Positions 32,929 to 37,065 of a stretch of 37,065 nucleotides of DNA are shown here, one piece after another; the stretch's first letter is position 1; each line of letters starts with the position of its first letter. Below the pieces are notes generated by a model, which saw only the letters and a list, made by a program, of their open reading frames with translations, was not told the origin of the DNA and did no database searches. Source of the stretch: Roseomonas sp. (GTDB taxonomy: Bacteria > Pseudomonadota > Alphaproteobacteria > Acetobacterales > Acetobacteraceae). The translations under genes were made by a program, and so were the position numbers. Location of the stretch: assembly GCA_020249825.1 (NCBI GenBank), contig JADCEX010000199.1:1-37065 (forward strand), in the 5' to 3' direction.

Positions 32929-34317
32929 TCAACGAGCGCGCAAAAGCTCCGGCACACGCAGCAAGATGAACTCATTTGCGTCAGCCTGGAAGAATTGACG
33001 GCCCGCGCTGAAGGGCAAGTTGTTGTCATTGCCCACAATGATGTGGTCGCCGTCAACTGCCGCAACATTCTCGATCGTGAAGAAGGGGAAGGTGAAGCGA
33101 TCACGCGGCGCATTGGCCGGGAGGTCTCCCTTGATCCGCGCACGCCCATCGGGATCGCGGATCGCCATCAAATCAATATGGCCAATCTTGCGAACAAAAC
33201 CTTCAGCATCAGCCTGGGCAAGGTCAACAATATAGACGCGCTTGAAGCGTGCGGGCAGCGGGAAGCAGGGCTGCTGCAGTGTGGGGCGAACACCCTGCGC
33301 GCAAGCCAAGCCGGGATCGCCTTCGCCATTGTCACGTTCAATGACCAGGGCACGGGTTGCGTCGATGAAGTTGAAATCACCAATAGCCGTCGCACCAGCT
33401 TCAAGCCGATAGCGCAGGGTGTGGCCTGTCCATTCCATGCGCGGTACGCTGAATTCCAGAATGCGCAAGAACTGGCCTTCAGGCTGATCAGAATTGGCAG
33501 CGAAAAGCGGTTGCTCCAGTAGGGCCCACAATGTCTGGCCGTCTGGCGTTAGAGCCATCCCTTCATAGCCACCCGAACGCCGCACACGAAATGGCACACC
33601 CGCTGTCGGGCTCGCAGCCACTTGCAACGCCGGATGGTCAGGGGACATCAGCACCTGCCCATCCAAGCGCGTTTCAATCACCCGCTGCACCACCCCATCA
33701 GCCGAGACATGGATCAGGAAGGGTCCAAATTCATCGCCGATCATGAAAGACCCATCCGCAAGCGGCTGAATGCTTTCTAGGTCAAAATCCGCGCCTGTCA
33801 GATAGCGTTGTTCGGTGCCCTCATAGGCAATACGGAAGGGGATGCGGCGCAGGGGATCGCGCAGAAAGGTTGTTTGCAGCAGGCTCACTTGCCCAATCGC
33901 GAAGTCAGGCTTCACCTTATGGAACATCAGCAGGGCATCAGGGCTGTTGCGGCGATTACCAAACCCGTTATCGGTGAGCACCCAATAATGGCCAGGCTCA
34001 TTCGCCACCGGCTTAATGCCCGAAAAGCCTTGGACAGGTTGACCAATGAAGGGGAAGGCAATGCCGGTCTGCCGATTGCCGTGCATCGCCCCCGTGTCGC
34101 CCATGATGCTACCGGGCGTATCCACCCGGATGTTCCCCGGGCCTGCGAATTTACCGGAAACCAGCGCATCGCGCGGTGCATCCGCCGGTGGCAGAACCAT
34201 TGTGAAGGCAGGCAGTATTGCATGCCCAGCCAGCGTCGCCTCAAAGCGCTGATCCGCCCATGCGGGTGCGGAGAGACTAACGACGGTACAGAGGAAAAGA
34301 TCGCGCAGCTTAATCAT
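32929..34317 (-). CDS. Secreted esterase-like protein of the phytase family
   Basis: This 462-residue exported protein has signal peptide MIKLRDLFLCTVVSLSAPAWAD. The mature part matches the 'esterase-like activity of phytase' domain (PF13449). Repeated beta-propeller-like motifs include FSGIKPVANEPGHYWVLTDNG, DFDLESIQPLADGSFMIGDEFGPFLI, YEGMALTPDGQTLWALLEQ, and a late VDGDHIIVGNDNNLPFS, all rich in the acidic residues typical of these metal-dependent phosphoesterases. ATG 34317 is preferred to a TTG two codons upstream. A possible Pho box lies in front. A periplasmic or secreted phosphoesterase would fit the island's theme, but biochemical evidence for this domain is limited. Confidence 0.78.
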   Translation of the reverse strand: MIKLRDLFLCTVVSLSAPAWADQRFEATLAGHAILPAFTMVLPPADAPRDALVSGKFAGPGNIRVDTPGSIMGDTGAMHGNRQTGIAFPFIGQPVQGFSGIKPVANEPGHYWVLTDNGFGNRRNSPDALLMFHKVKPDFAIGQVSLLQTTFLRDPLRRIPFRIAYEGTEQRYLTGADFDLESIQPLADGSFMIGDEFGPFLIHVSADGVVQRVIETRLDGQVLMSPDHPALQVAASPTAGVPFRVRRSGGYEGMALTPDGQTLWALLEQPLFAANSDQPEGQFLRILEFSVPRMEWTGHTLRYRLEAGATAIGDFNFIDATRALVIERDNGEGDPGLACAQGVRPTLQQPCFPLPARFKRVYIVDLAQADAEGFVRKIGHIDLMAIRDPDGRARIKGDLPANAPRDRFTFPFFTIENVAAVDGDHIIVGNDNNLPFSAGRQFFQADANEFILLRVPELLRAR

Positions 34318-34350
34318 GTTCAAACCCCATGAGAGAACTTCGGGGGCGTT

Positions 34351-34379
34351 ATCAATGCAGCATGACAGGGCAACGACTG
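34351..34379 (-). promoter_or_regulatory. Candidate Pho box before the phytase-like gene
   Basis: On the minus strand a perfect CTGTCAT (34368-34362) is preceded at 11-nt spacing by CAGTCGT (five of seven) and followed by the poor CATTGAT. It sits 33 bp upstream of ATG 34317. One perfect repeat with correctly phased partners makes Pho control plausible. Confidence 0.42.
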
Positions 34380-34507
34380 AATGATTGCAAAGTGATTAAA
34401 GCATGGGAGTCGGCTGCTTGGCAGAAAAACGGTTCCGCATCGCGCGTCAAAATCACCATAACCGGCGACGTGTTGGGTAACATGTCGTCCAGTGCTTGGA
34501 TTTCCGC

Positions 34508-34930
34508 TCAGGCCCCAGATGACTCAAAGGGGTTGAGGACGCGAACTCCGAGGCCAGCTACGTCAGCGGCGTTGCGTGTTACCAGTACCAAGCCATGTAC
34601 GCTCGCGGTCGCAGCTAGAAGCGCGTCCACCACGGGCACAGAGCGGATGGCCGAGATCCGGCCCCAGCTTTCCGCCACGGCAGCGTCAATACCCAGTATG
34701 CGCGGCCCAAACGCCTGCACAATTGCTTGCAGCCACGCTTCAAGCGCGCGCGCCTTGTCTGGATCTCGGATCCGAACAGCTTCGACGCCCTTTCTAATCT
34801 CGCCAATGGTGAGCGTACTAAGGAAGAGGTCCCGATCCTCGACGCCGGACCACCATGCTGCAACGGCAGGATGACAGCGTGCCCCTTTCCGGACCTCGGA
34901 GATGATGTTCGTGTCAACAAGCCAAGTCAC
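34508..34930 (-). CDS. vapC: VapC-type PIN-domain toxin
   Basis: The 140-residue PIN-domain ribonuclease has the conserved acidic residues Asp6 (LVDTNIIS), Glu44 (TIGEIRKG), Asp102 (VVDALLAATA) and Asp123 after the TRN motif at 118-120. VapC toxins cleave RNA, commonly tRNA or rRNA, when the antitoxin is degraded. It begins with GTG 34930, overlapping the antitoxin stop (GTGA), so the two are translated together in antitoxin-toxin order. It appears intact and complete. Confidence 0.88.
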   Translation of the reverse strand: MTWLVDTNIISEVRKGARCHPAVAAWWSGVEDRDLFLSTLTIGEIRKGVEAVRIRDPDKARALEAWLQAIVQAFGPRILGIDAAVAESWGRISAIRSVPVVDALLAATASVHGLVLVTRNAADVAGLGVRVLNPFESSGA

Positions 34931-35244
34931 AGTTCGACGGCGCGCCCTGTATCGCGCGGGCGATCAAGATCAATTCCATCAAGCGGCGCGCACGCGATAA
35001 GGTCCTTGAGGGTGTGGATCGGCGCCGGAGCAAACTGGCGCAAAAGCAGCGCTCGCGCCTCAGCGGCTTGCCCCGGGTCTGTCAGGGCAGCGGCGATGGC
35101 ACGGACCAGCGGGGCATCTTCGCCGCGGACCTGGACCTCAAGCCTTTGCAGGCCACGGCTTCGCAACCGTTTCCTGTGCTGGGCAAGTGTCACGCTCGAG
35201 GTTGACCGAGATTTGGATGGAGGCAGGGGACGCTGTTTTGGCAT
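34927..35244 (-). CDS. Antitoxin partner of the VapC toxin
   Basis: This 105-residue protein lies directly upstream of and overlaps vapC. It has a basic N-terminus (KQRPLPPSKSRSTSSVTLAQHRKRLRSRG), probably a DNA-binding strand-helix unit, and an acidic, proline-containing C-terminus suited to binding the toxin. A segment reading RLEVQVRGEDAPLVRAIAAAL resembles antitoxins that pair with PIN toxins but lacks a clear SpoVT/AbrB or standard ribbon-helix-helix signature. The ATG immediately follows a TTCCGGAA operator-like repeat. The antitoxin call relies mainly on position. Confidence 0.75.
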   Translation of the reverse strand: MPKQRPLPPSKSRSTSSVTLAQHRKRLRSRGLQRLEVQVRGEDAPLVRAIAAALTDPGQAAEARALLLRQFAPAPIHTLKDLIACAPLDGIDLDRPRDTGRAVEL

Positions 35245-35265
35245 TCCGGAAATATATCCGGAAAT
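35245..35265 (-). promoter_or_regulatory. Operator-like repeats at the toxin-antitoxin promoter
   Basis: Two copies of TCCGGAA (inside TTCCGGAA at 35245-35252 and TATCCGGAAAT at 35255-35265) occur about 12 bp apart directly before the antitoxin start. Each is near-palindromic. Spacing of about one helical turn and location suggest autoregulation by the antitoxin-toxin complex. Confidence 0.6.
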
Positions 35266-35530
35266 GTGAAAAGGTGCAAGAAAATGCCATTTTTGCGCTG
35301 CGGGGCTAGCTAGGAAATTCAGAGAGTTTCGCCTTTCCGGTCTCTATTCCTGCTCCAGTCGCCACCTAGCCGAACCGGGTTAGCGCCCCAGGCGACCACC
35401 TAAATCCCCTTGAAAACAAAGCTTTTTCTGGCGACCTTGAGGGTGCTCAAGCGGAATATTCCGGCGTTTTTTCTCCAAATCCGCGAATTCTCTCCAAAGC
35501 TTGAGGGTAGGCCGATTTTTCCAACAAGGT

Positions 35531-35911
35531 TTAACGCGTTGATCTAAAATGGTTTCGGCTATGCTGCGGTGCGGCATGGTTGGGAAATGGACTGGTGGGG
35601 CGGTGGGGGTTGAGAAGGGAAAGTTGATCGGGGACTACAAGGTTTTTGGGGGCGGCCTCTACGGTCCAGCCAAAGCGTCTTCCGCTTGCCTTGGCCCGTT
35701 TGGCTAGAATCGCCGCGATGCACGCTTTGGCCGCACCCGCATAGGTGGTTAAGGCCAAGTTTCGCGCAGCGCTTCGGATATCTGGCCCGCCTGAATTCTT
35801 GCTTGCGATCAGGGCGCGCCAGATATCCTTTATTCCCCAATCCGTGGCGGTTTCGCCCAACCGCGGAAGGCCGCGTGCAAGGCTACCGATCAAGTTGCTT
35901 GGTGATGGCAA
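35531..35911 (-). CDS. Doubtful 126-codon reading frame, possibly a gene remnant
   Basis: The frame has a TTG start without a ribosome site. Its middle (GPDIRSAARNLALTTYAGAA, then KACIAAILAKRAKASGRRFGW) looks protein-like, with a helix rich in Ala and Lys, but the last 35 residues (Pro, His, Ser and Asn rich) do not. I recognise no family. It could be the decayed end of a longer gene or noncoding. Listed because the region is otherwise empty. Confidence 0.22.
   Translation of the reverse strand: MPSPSNLIGSLARGLPRLGETATDWGIKDIWRALIASKNSGGPDIRSAARNLALTTYAGAAKACIAAILAKRAKASGRRFGWTVEAAPKNLVVPDQLSLLNPHRPTSPFPNHAAPQHSRNHFRSTR
35776..35828. repeat. 11-bp perfect inverted repeat
   Basis: GGATATCTGGC (35776-35786) and GCCAGATATCC (35818-35828) form a perfect inverted repeat with a 31-nt spacer in a gene-poor stretch. 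It might be a regulator site, a recombination site or a chance repeat in a remnant. Confidence 0.4.
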
Positions 35912-36066
35912 AGATGCCGGTTGGCTTACTTGGGGGCGGGGCCGGCCAAGTGCTGCTTGCGCGCCGTTAAGCGTGACGCCCCTGGTGCCCGCCGGATTGA
36001 CACGGCCCGCCTTCCCATAAATAGATGGTTAATTAAACTGACAATCGGGCATTAGGAGTCATCGTC

Positions 36067-37065
36067 CTGCGCGCTTCCGGCAGTCTACGGTTTGGGGGGA
36101 TTGTGTTTGACCCTGTCCGGGGCGTGGTGCTTGCTGCCAATGGCTCGGAAACCGTGCTGCGCGCCAAGACGCTGGCACTGCTGGGTCTTTTGCTGGAAAG
36201 CGCTGGGCGGGTCGTTTCTGCCAATGAAATTCTCGACCGGATTTGGGGCGATGTGACTGTCACCCCCGATAGCGTGACCCAATGTATCGGTGAATTGCGC
36301 CGCGCCTTTGGGCCAGCCGGGACAGAGCTTTTGAAGACCCTGCCGCGCCGCGGCTATGTGCTGACAGCCACGCCCGATGCCCCGCCCTCAGCCCCGGCCC
36401 TGATGGAAATTGCAACCCCTGAAGTTGAAATCATTGACCGCGCGACTGATCGGCTACCGCTAACGGCCTCCATGCCCACGGTTGCGGTGTTGCGCCCGCG
36501 CTGGCTGGGGCCGGACCCGGAAGACCCCTGGCTGTCCGAAGGCATCGCGCATGACATTACGGAAATCCTGACCAGGTTTCGCGAACCGGTGGTGATTTCC
36601 AGCAATTCATCGCGCCTTATCGGTGTTGAAGGTGATGATTTTTCTGAAGCGGCACAGCAATTATCGGCGCGTTACCTTGTGACCGCCGCCTTGCGCAGCA
36701 GCGGCGAAAGGCTACGGCTTTCGATCGGCCTGGAAGATGCCTCAACCGGCGCAAGATTATGGTCTGACAGCGTCAACCTGCGGCGTGAGGAATTATTCGA
36801 TTTCCAGGATGAAGCGGCAAGCCGCATTGCCCATGCGCTGGTGCCCCAGATTGCGGCGGCGGAGCTGCGCTGCAGCCTGCGGCGCCCCCCGGAACATCTG
36901 GGGGCCTATCATTTGCTGTTACGTGCGCGTGAAATGATCGCCCGGCTTGATCGGGAATCCTTCACCGAAGCGGGGCGGCTTCTGGAACACGCACTTGGCC
37001 TTGATGCCGGTTATGGCAATTTGCATGGCGCCTATGCCGGTTGGCTGACCTTGCGCATGTTCCAG
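36067..37065 (+). CDS. Winged-helix transcriptional regulator with TolB/FlgO-like domain (CadC-like), truncated by the window end
   Basis: The frame is open to the end of the window, giving 333 residues. Residues 1-95 form an OmpR/PhoB-type winged helix: SLRFGGIVFDPVRG, LRAKTLALLGLLLESAGRVVS, and a recognition-helix region including TPDSVTQCIGELRRAFG with LPRRGYVL. After a linker, residues 135-250 form a TolB-N/FlgO-like domain (AVLRPRWLGPDPEDPWLSEGI, RYLVTAALRSSGERLRLSI). TPR-like helices begin near 275. No ATG, GTG or TTG precedes the domain. CTG 36067 follows TTAGGAG at suitable spacing; the next GTG (36100) would cut the first strand. Its targets are unknown. Confidence 0.8.
   Translation, partial: MRASGSLRFGGIVFDPVRGVVLAANGSETVLRAKTLALLGLLLESAGRVVSANEILDRIWGDVTVTPDSVTQCIGELRRAFGPAGTELLKTLPRRGYVLTATPDAPPSAPALMEIATPEVEIIDRATDRLPLTASMPTVAVLRPRWLGPDPEDPWLSEGIAHDITEILTRFREPVVISSNSSRLIGVEGDDFSEAAQQLSARYLVTAALRSSGERLRLSIGLEDASTGARLWSDSVNLRREELFDFQDEAASRIAHALVPQIAAAELRCSLRRPPEHLGAYHLLLRAREMIARLDRESFTEAGRLLEHALGLDAGYGNLHGAYAGWLTLRMFQ

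Larger units (their letters stand above)
35266..36066. other. 800-bp stretch without a convincing gene
   Basis: Between the toxin-antitoxin promoter and the regulator at the right end I see only one weak reading frame (35531-35911, minus) and one 11-bp inverted repeat (35776-35828). Composition is more uneven than in the coding regions. It may be remnant DNA of a lost gene or an old integration site. The last 50 bp (GGTTAATTAAACTGAC, then TTAGGAG) probably hold the promoter and ribosome site of the regulator. Confidence 0.5.

Noticed and set aside
1-37065. CRISPR arrays, rRNA, tRNA genes or insertion sequences
   Set aside because: No regularly spaced repeats, tRNA-like or rRNA-like sequence, or transposase gene was recognised on reading the window.

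Overview
The window looks like chromosomal DNA of a fairly GC-rich alphaproteobacterium, most likely of the Acetobacteraceae/Rhodospirillales type. This is inferred from codon use, the PmtA/PlcP/Agt lipid genes and the style of the phosphonate genes; no rRNA or tRNA is visible to confirm it. Almost everything between 1.2 and 34.3 kb concerns getting phosphorus from unusual sources or sparing it. Several promoters carry PhoB-type boxes: tandem 7-mers close to CTGTCAT repeated every 11 nt. The region reads as a phosphorus-scavenging island.

Layout. 0-1.26 kb: a DUF3489 protein and a small unknown protein. 1.26-4.2 kb: a phosphite operon (ptxBCD) that begins with only the C-terminal part of its ATPase ptxA (a phnC homologue). 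4.4-12.5 kb: phosphonate monoester hydrolase pehA followed by a dipeptide-type ABC transporter (one intact and one broken binding-protein gene, two ATPases, two permeases). 12.5-19.2 kb, minus strand: a ugp-like glycerol-3-phosphate-type transporter with two phosphodiesterases. 19.3-19.8 kb, minus strand: the missing N-terminal part of ptxA behind a strong Pho box. 20.1-23.8 kb: lipid remodelling under phosphate limitation (pmtA, a diacylglycerol kinase, plcP, agt). 23.8-26.4 kb: phnD-phnE-phnE with its own Pho box but no phnC. 26.4-32.3 kb, minus strand: a 2-aminoethylphosphonate (AEP) cluster with a flavin oxidoreductase, phnX, phnS, phnT and a fused permease, and no phnW. 32.4-35.3 kb: a lysine-rich small protein, a phytase-like esterase and a VapBC-type toxin-antitoxin pair. 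35.3-36.0 kb has no convincing gene. A winged-helix (CadC-like) regulator runs off the right end.

The most striking structural observation is that ptxA is cut at its LSGGQ motif. The N-terminal 151 codons lie at 19323-19793 (minus) and the C-terminal 110 codons at 1257-1589 (plus). Flipping the 18-kb stretch between them restores a gene of about 261 codons, the normal PhnC length, directly in front of ptxB. The window therefore appears to carry an 18-kb inversion that separates the phosphite operon from its ATPase half and its Pho promoter, and places the ugp-like operon downstream of that promoter. Both PhnD/PhnE-type systems here lack an intact PhnC.

How the genes could work together: outer substrates (phosphite, phosphonate esters, AEP and N-methyl-AEP, glycerophosphodiesters, possibly phytate-like esters) are imported and converted to phosphate by PtxD, PehA, the flavoenzyme plus PhnX, and the phosphodiesterases. 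Meanwhile PlcP and Agt replace membrane phospholipids with glycolipids to release phosphate. The substrate assignments of the opp-like and ugp-like transporters are inferences from neighbourhood.
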